Shown: in pieces, positions 1 through 11,188 of the stretch
How positions within the stretch are numbered: position 1 is the stretch's first letter
Layout of the letters: the number at the start of each line of letters is the position of its first letter
Source of the DNA: Adiantum capillus-veneris
Lineage: Eukaryota > Streptophyta > Polypodiopsida > Polypodiales > Pteridaceae
Direction of reading: 5' to 3'
Assembly: GCA_014529385.2 (NCBI GenBank)
Contig: CM043954.1
Location: 4,589,306-4,653,305 of the forward strand
DNA length: 64,000 bases
The notes under the pieces: generated by a model
The model's database searches: none
Seen by the model: only the letters and a program-made list of their open reading frames with translations
What the model was told of the DNA's origin: nothing
Made by a program: the position numbers and the translations under genes

Positions 1-184
1 AAAACTTTGTGCTTATGGGATTTCTCTTCCTCTCCAAGAGGAGAGAGAGCTTAGGAGGCCTCTTGATGAGATCCCCAAACGAATAATCTCTCCCATAAGA
101 GAGGAGGAATCCAAATAACAAGAAAGAAGAGAGCCACTAAGTTCCTCTAAAGATGTGTCTTCACGAAGATGACGGTCTAGATGG

Positions 185-1170
185 TTGCCAACTCCTCCCA
201 AGAGGAAACGGTCAACCCATAGTCCTTCTCCTCATCGCTCCAAGAGGGAAGAGAGGAAACAAAGGAAGGAAAGGGCAAGAAAGAGGTCACCCTCTTCTCC
301 TTCTTCTTCACCTTCCTCCTCTTCCGATGAAAGAAATAGCTATTCTCCTAGAGAATACAAGAGGGGAGGACATCGCAAGTCTTAGCCTGCATGGCGAAGG
401 TCCCAAAAGATCAAGAAGTTCAAAGAGGGAGGGAAGAGTTTTTCTTTTCTCACCTATGATGGCACCTTTGGTTCTACCAAAAACATATTTCCCTTCATCC
501 AACAATTTGATGCGGACTTTGGAGATGAGAGCTTCATAGAGTCCTCCAAGCTACATCATGTAGCTATGCACTTCCAGAAATATGCTCGTCAATGGTGGTT
601 TAGCCCTCATGGCAACAACGAAGCCCCAAGGACATGGAAAACTCTACGAGTTTCCATCATGAAGCAAGTCCTTGCAAGTGATGCAAAGGACAAAGTGCTT
701 ACCAAATGACAAATTTTAAAGCTACTCTCCAACGATTCTATCCACAAATATGTGGACAAGTTTTGGGATTTACATCTCAAGGCTATTGTCTTTCAAAAGA
801 TAGAGTTTGCCGAGAAAAGGAAATAATTTTGTGTGAGACAACCGGAAGATATGGCCGAGTATGTCATCTCTCAAGGCCTAGGACTTTCATTGAAGTGATT
901 CACCTTACTATGGTCACTTCACAAATCAATTTCCAATAAGGGGCTAAAAATAATTTTATGCCCACGAAAACTAGGGACCGAAATGAAGCAAAGGGGAAGA
1001 GCAATGCCCAAAAATCTTCCCAAGGAAATTCCAACAACAATCGGTCCAACGAGAAGTGATTTTACAAAGTTAAATATAAATTCTCCTAAAGAGCTAGAAG
1101 CTTTTCATAAGGACCACAAATGATTTAAGTGTGGGGAGCAAGGACATGGCTACCGTTCTTGCCCCACATA
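185..1170 (+). pseudogene. gag remnant of C1
   Basis: Structural nucleocapsid protein of the C1 retrotransposon. The N-terminus is an Arg/Ser/Lys-rich basic stretch, followed after a TAG stop at 383-385 by a recognisable retrotransposon gag core containing HFQKYARQWWFS (about 565-605). Further stops follow near 706, 826 and 895. A CCHC zinc knuckle lies at 1121-1168, but its first cysteine position is a TGA stop (1121-1123); the remaining Cys, His and Cys (CGEQGHGYRSC) are visible. The frame is otherwise coherent, so the decay is mostly point mutation. There is no sign of current function. Confidence 0.7.
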
Positions 1171-1617
1171 AATACCCACAATGAGACTCCTAGAGCTTCC
1201 ATGATCGAAGCTCCAAAAGAGAATGCTCATTGCAAAGAATCACCTCTCTCCTATGCTTGGAGAAAGTTAACGGAGCATGATGCCTTCATCTTTTTTGACC
1301 CTGGCTCTACTCAAAATTCCATATCAATGGAGTTGGCTGCCAAGTTAGGCATTCAAGCTCATGAGATGGTAAATGTGGTTGTATCCGATGGCGCCTTCAA
1401 GGGGCAAGAAGCTGCAGTTACTCCCTTGATTGGGAAATTGAGGCTTCATGTCCAAGGCTATGTTGACAAAGAAGATTTCTTCATCTCTTCTCTCCAACAT
1501 GAGGATGTTATCCTAGGGGCACCATGGTTCAACCGCATGGCTGCGAACATGAAGTTTCCTGAAAGGAGAATCTACTTCACCTACAGGAAAAAGAGCATGT
1601 ACATATATGATAATTAG
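1129..1617 (+). pseudogene. Retropepsin-like aspartic protease of C1
   Basis: The 162-codon open frame contains FDPGSTQNSIS, which matches the active-site D-x-G-[ST] region of Ty3 proteases, and the downstream VILGAPWF, equivalent to the conserved I-L-G-x-x-W loop. The protease would cut the gag-pol polyprotein in the virus-like particle. It lies just after the gag zinc knuckle, as expected for gag-pro-pol. The apparent first methionine is not a real start; in an active element this would be made as part of a polyprotein. The domain itself is intact. Confidence 0.75.
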
Positions 1618-1904
1618 TTAGGGAACACCATATCCCTGGTAAATACGCTTGCTTTTGATAAGTCCATGAAAAACTCTACTTCTGCGTATATGATTTTTGT
1701 TGGAGAATCTGTAAATGATTCCAATGTTTTCACAAGTAGCAATAAACGGAATCAAGAGCAATTAGAGTTGTCTAATTTCCTAAATGGATTCCAAGATGTT
1801 TTCATTAATGACATCCCTAGTGAGCTACCTCCAAAACGAGGGGATGAGGACCATGCAATAGAGAGTCTACTAGGAAGCTCACCGCCTAATAAACCTCCTT
1901 ATTG

Positions 1905-2950
1905 AGTTTCACAAGCTCAACAAGAGAAGATCATGAGGCAAGTGCATGAATTGGTGGAAAAATGGATGGTGAGGACTATTTACCAATACTTTTAGTTCAA
2001 AAGAAAGATGGCACATATCACATGTGTGTCAATTATAGCACACTAAATAGGATCACTAATTAAAAAAGGAAATATTTTCCGTGCTGCAAGTAGAAGATCT
2101 ATTTGATCTGTTACAAGTTTTGGCATGAAAAACGCTCTAGCCGCATTCAAACTCATGATGGAAAAAAATCTTCAGGCCATTCCAATTCTCTTGAGGAGTA
2201 CAAGAGACACCTCCAAGTAATCTTTCAAGTTGTGAGAGATATTAAACTTTGCATTAATCAAAAGAAAAGTGATTTTTTTTCTACAAGAGATTCAATATTA
2301 AGGTCACATTATCTCTAAAGATGGCACCCGTATGGATCCAACAAAGTTAGAGGTAATAAAAGGATGGCCTAATCCAAGGAATCAACACGAGGTACGAAGC
2401 TTCATAGGTATGTGTGCATACTATAGATGCTTCATAGAAAAAAATCTGGCTAATAGCAAGACCATTACATGACTTAACAAAAAAAAATGTTAAGTATTCA
2501 TAGACTACAAAAGTGCAAGAAGATTTTGAGAAGCTTAAGAAGAAGCTTATCTCTCAACTTGTGCTCACACTACTAGATCTCTCAAAGCCATTTGAGGTCC
2601 ATTGTGATGCTTGTGATGATTGCCTTGGAGCTATTTTGCTTCAAGAAGGGCATTCCATAGCATATGAGTGTCAAAAACTCAACTTTAATAAGCGAGTATT
2701 GGGAAAATACAAAAACGAGCTACTAGCTATTCTATATGCCCTAGACATGTGGAAACACTATCTCTTGGGGACTCCATTCATCCTACAAATGGATCACAAG
2801 CCTCAAGAACTTCATGATGCAAACCAAGCTCTCTGACAAACAATGAGGTGGGAAAATTTTCTTTCGCAATTTAAAGTTCATATTGCTCACATTGCAGGCA
2901 AGCACAATTAAGTGGTCGATGATTTTCAGAACGGAAAACGATAAACGTGG
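1905..2950 (+). pseudogene. Reverse transcriptase and RNase H remnant of C1
   Basis: Frames between 1905 and 2500 show scattered RT pieces in the right order: an N-terminal EKIMRQVHELVEK, a mid-domain fragment GMKNALAAFKLMMEK, and the RT connection GHIISKDGTRMDP followed by SFIGMCAYYR. The YxDD region is lost. RNase H is clearest at 2513-2836: it has FEVHCDACDDCLGAILLQEG with the first catalytic Asp, then a KNELLAILYALDMWKHYL helix and a QMDHK motif. A TGA ends the frame at 2834. At least eight stops or shifts make it non-functional. Confidence 0.7.
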
Positions 2951-3239
2951 TGTCTATAGCAACTCACAATGATCTATCTTTTATGATAGATGATTATGGT
3001 ACTAATTGAGACTTTAAGTATGTAATTATAGCCTTTGCAATAGGGAAGAAAAAGAAACCAGTCACCTTGAAGGATGGTTATCTTCCAAACGGCAATAGGC
3101 TATGTGTTACTTACCCATACAATAAGAAAGTCATATATGAATCCCATGCTTCTCATTATGAAAAGAAGGATTCCATAATCTACTCTTTGAGGAGTAGAAA
3201 TGTATTTATGTTGGCTTACCATGAAAAGTAAACATACCA

Positions 3240-4330
3240 TGAAGAGTATGTTTTAAAATGTCTGGTATACTAAAAGTCAATTCGACTAAGGAAAGCAACT
3301 TGGATTGTTTCAATTGACAGGCTCAACAAGAAGACACACTCTATGCTTGTCAAAAAGACTATTAAGGCACATCAAATGGCACCCCTCTTCAGATCTCAAA
3401 TTTTCAAGTATCATGGCTTGCCAACATCCATAGTGTAGGACAAAGATCCTAGAATGACCAGTAATTTCTAGAAGGGTCTCTTTGAGAATCTAGGAAGTAG
3501 ATTAAATTTCTTTTTCTGCCTATCATCCACAAACAGATGACCAAAGTGAAATAACTAATCTAACGATTCTTGAATCTACTAAAAGCCTATGTGATGGAAG
3601 TAGATCAACATTCTCAATGAGAGAAATACCTATCTCTTATAGAGTATGCGTACAATGACGTTGTACGTACTTCTATGGGGAAAGTACCTTTTGAGGTTAA
3701 AGAGGGAAGATCCAAAAGTCCCTTACTACTTAAAGTACATGGGAAGATCTTCATTGTTGCTGATGAATATAACCAAGACTCACAAGAATATTTTCCAAAG
3801 ATTAAAGAGGTCATATCCATCTCATAGCAAAGGCCAAAATGGCTACTGCTAATAAGCACAAAAGAGCCTTAGCCTTTAAGGAAAATGAGTGGGTCTTGCT
3901 AAAGTTTCTCAAGGCATATCTAAGGCATATTACAGGCACAAATCCTATAGGCCACCAAGAGTATTATGCTAAACTAGCAAAAAGATATTATGGTCCTTTT
4001 TAAACTCTTAAGCCAATCAATGAGATGGCTTATCAATTAAAGTTTCCCAACCATTGGCTCATGCACAATGTTTTCCATGAGACACTACATAAGCCTCACA
4101 AAGGAGCACCACCAAAAGAAGCAATAGTTGTAGACCCTCCAAAAATCAAAGATCAAGAAGAAGTACTTCAATCAGAGTCCATCCTATGACATGAAGACAA
4201 AGTATTAAGAAATAGTAATATTATTTGATGATATCTTATTAAGTTTAAGGATTATCCTTTTAAAGACGCTAGAATGATACAAGGAACCCAGGTTAAGGAT
4301 AATATGAACCTTGTCAATGCTTACAATGCT
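3240..4330 (+). pseudogene. Integrase core and chromodomain-like C-terminus of C1
   Basis: Fragments of the integrase core include SIDRLNKKTHSMLV and, in another frame, FRSQIFKYHGLPTSIV followed by KDPRM (the D-R region near 3440). Pieces of the C-terminal part follow (GKVPFEVKEGRSK near 3680). The tail, about 4150-4275, reads EEVLQSESIL...NIIW and YLIKFKDYPFKDA, which resembles the chromodomain core (usually LVKWKGYP). The chromodomain normally targets chromatin for insertion. The frame is broken many times. The chromodomain call rests on one short motif and is moderate. Confidence 0.55.
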
Positions 4331-4684
4331 ACACTAGAGTAAGCAAATACAAATGAATTTTAAATGAACAATGTTTTTGTCTTAAAAGACTGATTCTCTT
4401 TTTATTGTGCACAAATTTAAATAGTATGCATGCTTAGAATCATGTTTGTGGTGACAACGTATCCCAAACACCAAATAGAACTTGTCACTCTACTTTGGAA
4501 GCATGATATGGACTAAAGAGCAGACTTGCTTGCAGCATATAAGTCTCACGAGCACCAAATGGATTAGTCATCCATTCTGGAATAATGTTGTAGGGTAAAA
4601 AGGGATCCTCTACCTGCTAAGAAACATGGACTAATGACTAGGCTTTATCCTCTCTACCTCATAGTCGAGGACGACTATGATTTC

Positions 4685-4697
4685 AAGAGAGAGGTAA
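4685..4697 (+). promoter_or_regulatory. Polypurine tract of C1
   Basis: The purine run AAGAGAGAGGTAA lies immediately before TGTCATA, a plausible TG-start of the 3' LTR at 4698. It follows the end of the pol frame, as in other chromoviruses. It would prime plus-strand DNA synthesis. The 5' LTR is not available to confirm the boundary. Confidence 0.5.
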
Positions 4698-4800
4698 TGT
4701 CATAAAATATAATATCTAAATCTACCAACTGACTTTCTCATATTAAACTGTCATTTAATGTGGGAGAATAAACGAGAACAAGAGTTAGAATAGAGACATG

Positions 4801-5073
4801 TGCCTCTAGACCTATCTCAGTAGGGGACCAAAAGGAGAGATGGTTGCATCTCAATAGGGGTCCAAAAGGAGATGGTCTACCAAAGAGCAATGTGTAATAA
4901 GTGCTTCTAGAACTATCTCAGAACAGGGGACCAAAAGGAGAGATGGTTGCATCTCAATAGGGGTCCAAAAAAAGACGGTCTACCAAAGAGCAATGTGCAA
5001 TAAGTGCTTCTGGACTTATCTCAGTAGGGGACCAAGAAAAGAGATGGTTACATCTCAATACGGGTCCAAAAGC
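4801..5073 (+). repeat. ~102-bp tandem repeat, about 2.7 copies
   Basis: The motif with ATCTCAGTAGGGGACC, GAGATGGTTGCATCTC and GGTCTACCAAAGAGC recurs starting near 4810, 4911 and 5014, a period of 101-103 bp. The units differ by a few substitutions and small indels. It sits in the presumed C1 3' LTR. Confidence 0.8.
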
Positions 5074-5189
5074 AACATGCATATAATGGAGCTTAAAAGA
5101 CCTTAGGGTTAGAATCTTTAAAGACCTCCAAAGGTTAGTGTTAAAAGTCCTTAGACCTTAGGCAAGCTAGGGCTGTGATTGAAGTGGCA

Positions 5190-5370
5190 ACTTGGCCCAA
5201 GCTTGAGGTGCTTGTCATGATTGGTGACTAAGGTGCTTGTTATGCTTGGTGAGTAAGGTGCTTGAGGTGCTTGTCGTGCTTGCTGACTAAGGTGCTTGAG
5301 GTGCTTGTCATGCTTGATGAGGAAGGTGCTTGAGATGCTTCCCATGCATGGGGGGTGAGGTGCTTGAGTC
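5190..5370 (+). repeat. Minisatellite of AAGGTGCTTG units
   Basis: AAGGTGCTTG, GAGGTGCTTGT and TGCTTGRTGA blocks recur at least six times with irregular 20-45 bp spacing. It lies next to the 102-bp repeats in the same presumed LTR. No coding meaning is seen. Confidence 0.7.
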
Positions 5371-5769
5371 AGAAAGAGACCCTACAAAGGAGGGGTAAAG
5401 CCCCAAAGTTAGGGGAATCTTTGACTTAACCTCCCACTCATGCAAAGGGCACCCCCTTTCTCAAGAGGCACATAGACACATGTTAAGCTCTCCCTATACT
5501 TAGCCACATGGTGTGCTTGAATCCTATTGGCTTGGCTAAAGAGGGGACCAATGAGCTTCTAGTTCAATTCAACAAATATCTAGATATTTTCAAGTTCTCT
5601 CTCTAATAATAGAGGTAAGGAGGACATCTGTCACAATGCTACCCATGTTTCTTGAAATGCATTGTGCATGTGATTGGCTAGGGTTAGAGGGGTCCAATGA
5701 GCTTCAAGCTTGATAAAAAAGGAGGGATCGACCAAAGCAAGCAAGGGGTGTGCTTGGGGGTATACACCC

Positions 5770-6170
5770 TCTCGTGATTTCTCCTTCCAAGGTGAAGGTC
5801 ATCTTAGCTTTAGTGTAGAGGTAGAGGTAGAGGTAGAGGTAGAGGCACAAAAGTCAGTTTTTTTATATAGAAAGCTTCAAAAGGTTCAAAACTCTAAAAG
5901 ATTCAAAGCTCAAAGCTTCCAATGCACGACACATGGAGCCCCTCTCCTTCCTCAAAATTTTTAAGCTGCATTATATAGAATATAGAAGTGATTTCTCATT
6001 CCAAGGTGAAGGTCATCTTAGCTTTAGTGCAGAGGTAGAGGCACAAAAGTCAATTTCTTTTAAAAAATTTCCAATGGTTCAAAACTCTAAAAGCTTCAAA
6101 GCTCAAAGCTTCCAATGCATGACACATAGAGCCCCTCTCCTTCCTCAAAAATTTTAAGCTGCATTATATA
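5770..6170 (+). repeat. Tandem duplication of a ~200-bp block with (GAGGTA)n
   Basis: The block starting TTCTCCTTCCAAGGTGAAGG at about 5779, which ends in a region rich in AAGCTGCATTATAT, is repeated from about 5995. The first copy carries about five GAGGTA hexamers (5815-5845), the second only one, which explains the length difference. The two short ORFs here are copies of the same block and are not genes. Confidence 0.75.
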
Positions 6171-6816
<646 letters not shown>

Positions 6817-7205
6817 TTTTGATGGTACTGTTGTGTGCCCAGTCTTTGATTGCATGTCACAAACATTTGCTGGCTAGCCTACAATCAAATTCTTGACAAT
6901 GGAAGTAATTTCAATTGATCATTCTATATGCAAAAAATGTACTTTAACAATCACTTTCAAGCTAAATTAATTTTGTCTTAATTAATCATCTTTTATTGGT
7001 TTTTGATATTTGCATAAATAGTTGATCAAATTGTCAAAAACTGGAAGTAACACGCTTGATGCATTTCCTCAACTTAGGAAACATATTATGAGCTTTATTG
7101 CTAAGAAATTGAGGGTTTCCTTTTCTTTGGCAGATCTAATGGGGTGCAAACTCAGCCATAAAAGGAGCAAAAATGGCAAGAAAGGTGTCGCCTTGACCTA
7201 CAATT

Positions 7206-7357
<152 letters not shown>

Positions 7358-7823
7358 CTACAACCATGGTGTGCACAATCAGGGAGGGAGGGAGTCTTGC
7401 CATAGTTTGGACTCCCCACGAGAGGGAGAGGAGTCTATTGCCATGGGAAGGGAAGGAAAAGGGAGGGAGTCGGGACCACTGCGCAAAGGGGTCAATGCTC
7501 GCTTTGTAGATATGATGATGGCGACGGGCAAGGATACTTTGTCTTCGGATTTTGAGATTCTTAGGGAATATTAGGAATCTCAAGGGCAAATTAATAGGAA
7601 AATAGACCCACGATTTTGAACCATTTGTTTTGCTAGAATCTTTCAAGATTCTATGCTTGGCTTTAGTATAAGGTAGAACATGAAGGAGGAGGGGTCTAGA
7701 TGTGGCGTAGCTAGGAGGGGGGAGGGGACAACTAGTGGTCGTCAACCTGTTGAGAGGCAATGGAGGGTGTCACGGACAGGCGACAAGACGACAGGGAGGA
7801 GCAGGTGCAAGGTGGCAAGTTTT

Positions 7824-7847
7824 GGGGGGGGGGGGGGGGGGGGGGGG
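7824..7847 (+). repeat. 24-base homopolymeric G tract
   Basis: Twenty-four consecutive G, then CGGG. It lies in a locally GC-richer stretch. The length in the assembly may be unreliable. Confidence 0.9.
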
Positions 7848-7859
7848 CGGGCATAGCAT

Positions 7860-8540
7860 GAGTAATTGGGGAGCACATGAAAGCGCACTTTTAATTTACA
7901 TGCATGGACTCATGCGTGGAACATGAAGTGGCCTATGTGGGAGGACTCATTCTAAATGTGCTTGATCTCGCGTTCTGTTTGGAGATTTTGGGCTTGAAAA
8001 TGAGGATGGCTAAGGTGAGAAGGCGGAATCTACACTGATTCTAGCTAATTTCGTGGAAAGGAAAGTGTGTCTCAAAGCTATTGATTTCACAAAAGGGCGC
8101 CCTTTTGGGGAGTTATTTCGTGGCCAAATGGGCCATCCCCTTCCAAGGACCCAACCCCGCATGCAAGCTTCGGCGTAGCTCACAAAGGGAAAGATTTAAC
8201 ACGACTTTAATATTTTTAAAATTTTTTAGAGGATTTGAGAGTATGCAAAGTGACACTATGGAATTATACAAGGTATTGCTAGACGGAAATTTCAAAATCA
8301 GTTTGGAATTCATGGCCAAAAGTGTTGCAAGGGCTCCTACTTAGTGTTCAAGGTGCATAACTTGAGAGAGTTTGATGATCATTGGAAACAAGGAGCTACT
8401 AACTCCAACTCAAGTGTGTATAGGTAAAGAGCGTAACTTGAAGATGGGAAGCAAGCTAGCCATCCGCCTACGCATAATTTGGACATGCACAAAGCATCGT
8501 CTTGAAAAGGGCTTGTTTTTGCAAGATTTTTAAAGGCCAT
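7860..8540. other. Spacer without recognisable gene
   Basis: Short ORFs on both strands have no family signature that I recognise. Nothing supports a gene before the copia LTR starting at 8541. Confidence 0.4.
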
Positions 8541-8768
8541 TGTTGGAATTAGGGTTGCAGGAAAACACACACAGCTTGGAGAAGACAAAGCAAGCTCAAG
8601 GCACACAAATAGAGAATGTATTACTTAGTGTGCAATGGAAAGATAGATAGACCTAGAGTGATGAGCGTATATACAATGCACGGGGGAAAAAATCTCCTAA
8701 AGAGGAAAAAAATGCCCCGACAGTCCTAGTGTGTTCACACACATCACTACCACATGTATATGGTAACA
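8541..8768 (-). repeat. 3' LTR of the copia element, 228 bp
   Basis: Read on the minus strand, it begins TGTTACCATATAC and ends AATTCCAACA, so it has the expected TG...CA termini. It follows directly after the purine tract CTAGGGGGGATT (8769-8780). No second LTR is left for comparison. Short LTRs of 150-500 bp are usual for copia elements. Confidence 0.65.
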
Positions 8769-8780
8769 AATCCCCCCTAG
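8769..8780 (-). promoter_or_regulatory. Copia polypurine tract
   Basis: CTAGGGGGGATT on the minus strand directly precedes the TGTTACC start of the 3' LTR and lies after the RNase H region. It would prime plus-strand synthesis. Confidence 0.6.
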
Positions 8781-8829
8781 AGCGATGCGGTGAACGAGAG
8801 CTGGCACATGAGTAAAGGGAAGTGCCATG

Positions 8830-10260
8830 CCCTGAGAACATGAGTTGTCCACAAAGGGGAGTAAGCCCAAAGCTTTGTGGAAAGCTTCGAGCTTCTCATG
8901 AGACAATGCCTTTGTGAAAAGATCTGCAAGGTTGTCTTGTGTTGGCACATAAGCCAAACTGATCTCTCCTGCTGAGAGACTCTCCCTAACATAGTTGTAA
9001 TCCACCTCAATGTGCTTTGTGCAAGCATGAAAAATTGGATTCCTCGCAACTGCCAATAGCTCTGACTGTCAGTGTAGATAGTGTTGGCAGTGTCTTGTCC
9101 AACAGCCAAATCAGCATTAAGGCGTCTGATCCATACACACTCAACTGTAGTTGTGAAGATTGCCCTGTACTTAGCCTCACAACTAGAAGTGGCCACAATA
9201 GGTTGCTTCTTACTCAAACATGATATATATCAATTGCCAAGCATGAAACAAAAACCACTTGTCGACACTCTCGTGTCAAAACAACCAGCCCAATCTGAGT
9301 CCGAAAAAGCATGTAAGTCTGGAGGCAATGATCCCCCCTTGGGATAAAACAAGCCAAGATGTAAAGTTCCACTAAAGTTGTAGAAAGTCCTCTTGACAGC
9401 GTGCCAATGCTTAGACCCTGGGCTATGCATATATCTGATGACCTCTGAGACTACAAACTAAATATCTGGCCTCGTGTTGCATACATAGATGAGGCATCCA
9501 ACAACAGTTTGGTAAAAAGTGACACTACAGGATCACCAGCATCATCAAGACTCAATTTTAAACTTGTTTCCATGGGAGCGGCAATAGGTTTGCAGTCCTC
9601 AAGTCCAAACTTACATAGCAATGTCTCTATGTAACTTTTTTGACGCAATGCAATACCACTATCTCACTGCTTAAATTGTATACCCAAGTAATGATGCAAC
9701 ATCCCCAAATCTTTCATCTTGAAAGTATCATTGAAATCAGCCTTAAATTCAGCAATATGTCTCTCATTTGGTCTAGTGATGAGCAAATCATCTACATAAA
9801 GAACCACAACAAGAAGTACATCACCCTCACGCTTTACATACAATGTGCTTTTTGTTGGACTGTTACAAAAGCCTCGTTTGACCAAATGAGTGTCAGATTT
9901 CTCATACCAAGCACGAGGAGATTGCTTCAACCCATGCAAAGCCTTCTTACATCTGCACACTTTGTCCTCTTGTCCCTTCTTAACAAAATTGCGAGGCTGC
10001 ATTACATAAACTTCCACAAATATGCCACCATTCAAGAAAACAGACAATGTCTAATTGATGTACATCCCAACCAAAATGAGCACCAATGCACATAGAAAAT
10101 GCACAGTAGTCATACGACAAATGGAGCAAAAGTCTCTTCATAATCTATGCCTTTTTGTTGTGCATAACCCTTTGCAACAAGTTGAGCCTTATGGCGATCA
10201 ATCTCACCATCCGGCCTGCGTTTCAACTTGCATCATTCTCCTTCTTGCTCTAGCTAGAAG
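8830..10260 (-). pseudogene. Copia reverse transcriptase-RNase H
   Basis: The minus-strand frames read in order: GEIDRHKA and [18 protein letters not shown] (N-terminal RVT_2, 10,110-10,220), then KALHGLKQSPRAWYEK and the catalytic YVDDLLIT (about 9785-9810), KDLGMLHHYLGIQF, and the connection with KPIAAPMETSLKLS. The RNase H region has AFSDSDWAGCFDTRVSTSG, KKQPIVATSSCEAKYRA and CTKHIEVDYNYVRE...NLADLFTKAL. All are hallmarks of Ty1/copia pol. Several frameshifts and stops separate the pieces (near 10,047, 9660, 9430 and 9217), so it is dead even though the YVDD motif is intact. Confidence 0.88.
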
Positions 10261-10309
10261 ATCCATCCAAAACTTGGCATAAAGGCCATTGTATTCCCAA
10301 ATGAAAGTG

Positions 10310-10411
10310 ATTTTTTTTTTTTTGACAAGAGTGGAAATTAAATTAATGAAGAAGGAAACAAATACAAAGAACCCACAGGAAGGGGGTAGGTCTACCCCAA
10401 ATGCTTCTACC
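10310..10411 (-). mobile_element. Short poly(A)-tailed retroposon (SINE-like) with 14-bp TSD
   Basis: CCCAAATGAAAGTG occurs at 10,296-10,309 and again at 10,412-10,425. Between them lies a 102-bp unit ending, on the minus strand, in about 13 A (T run at 10,311-10,323). Target-site duplication of this length plus a poly(A) tail is the signature of L1-type retroposition. The body, with GTAGAAGCATTTGGGGTAG then a T-rich tail, is too short to assign; it could be a 5'-truncated SINE or LINE tail. It interrupts the copia fragment. Confidence 0.75.
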
Positions 10412-10425
10412 CCCAAATGAAAGTG

Positions 10426-10699
10426 GAATTGCTTCTACCGGGAAATTTTTACATTTTTTTGCAATTCTCACATTATGTGAGAGTATCATATTATTGAAGA
10501 TAAAGAACTTACATCATAACCTCATGCTAGATTGGCCTTGAAGAACAACACACCACAAGAAGAAAATTACTAAAAGATCCAGCTAACAAGGGAGCCACCC
10601 TGACACAAGAGACGATAGAAAAACCTTTAACGAAACCCTCTTTTTTCTTTTTTTCTTATTTTGATCGGACTTGTGTGTTTTGAGACAACTCTAAGCCAC
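10426..10699. other. Spacer
   Basis: T-rich sequence without recognised features. The first bases may continue the interrupted copia fragment. Confidence 0.35.
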
Positions 10700-11188
10700 T
10701 CACCAGGTGGCTAAGGAGGTCAATCTATTTCCCATGAGGATCAACAAGTATATCAAACAGTTCCTGGGTTTTACAGGCCAACATTGCCCCTTGCAAAGAC
10801 TCATCAATATTGCTCCTTCCCTCTTGGTGGCTAAGTAGGTCAATCTTTTGCCCAAGTGGATCATTACTTGTTTTTGACAGCTCTTGGGTTGGATTGACCG
10901 ATAGTCAACCACATCCTTGCCACCCACTTTCTCCATTGGTGTGCTTGTACTCTTGCCTAAAAGTAGCTTGAGATCTCTATCGACCCGCTTCCACATGGTT
11001 TTGATGAGTAGTGGGCTAACAATGTCATCCATTGGGAAGTTCCTAGCATAATGACCAATCCTATGATATTCGTAGCATACAACGGGGAATGAAGTGAACG
11101 CCAAATCTTTCCAAGAAGCTCCAAAGCATCCCATGTTTAAATTCACAAATTTCAAGATATTTGTGTTCATATTCCATAGAATGCACAC
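10700..11188 (-). pseudogene. Zinc-knuckle retroelement fragment
   Basis: A 162-codon minus-strand frame contains VVCYEYHRIGHYARNFP (about residues 37-53), which looks like a CCHC knuckle whose second and last cysteines have become Tyr and Phe. Such CYxCHxxGHxAxxCP knuckles occur in ORF1 or gag of plant LINE and LTR elements. The rest shows two copies of a 50-60 bp block (GGTGGCTAAGNAGGTCAATC at about 10,705 and 10,829). I cannot assign the family. It is probably a transposon scrap rather than a host gene. Confidence 0.45.

Larger units (their letters stand above)
150..6170 (+). mobile_element. Degenerate Ty3/gypsy element C1, chromodomain-type
   Basis: The order on the + strand is gag, protease, RT, RNase H, integrase and a chromodomain-like tail, then a polypurine tract and an LTR start near 4698. 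This order is diagnostic of Ty3/gypsy, and the chromodomain-like tail points to the chromovirus side. The 5' LTR lies outside the window. Every domain is broken by stops and frameshifts, so this is an old dead copy. The right end of the 3' LTR is not certain; the tandem-repeat-rich sequence to about 6170 may belong to it. Confidence 0.75.
8541..10290 (-). mobile_element. 5'-truncated Ty1/copia element
   Basis: The minus strand carries the copia RT, then RNase H, a polypurine tract and a short 3' LTR. Gag, protease and integrase were not found upstream, and the left part stops near 10,290 in a region disturbed by a small retroposon insertion. RT, RNase H, PPT and LTR in this order are diagnostic of Ty1/copia. 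Confidence 0.8.

Noticed and set aside
153-539. 128-codon ORF overlapping the gag start
   Set aside because: Out of frame with the recognisable gag core; a shadow frame.
5710-6157. Two similar ORFs with Glu-Val repeats
   Set aside because: They are the two copies of a tandem-duplicated block carrying (GAGGTA)n; no start context or domain.
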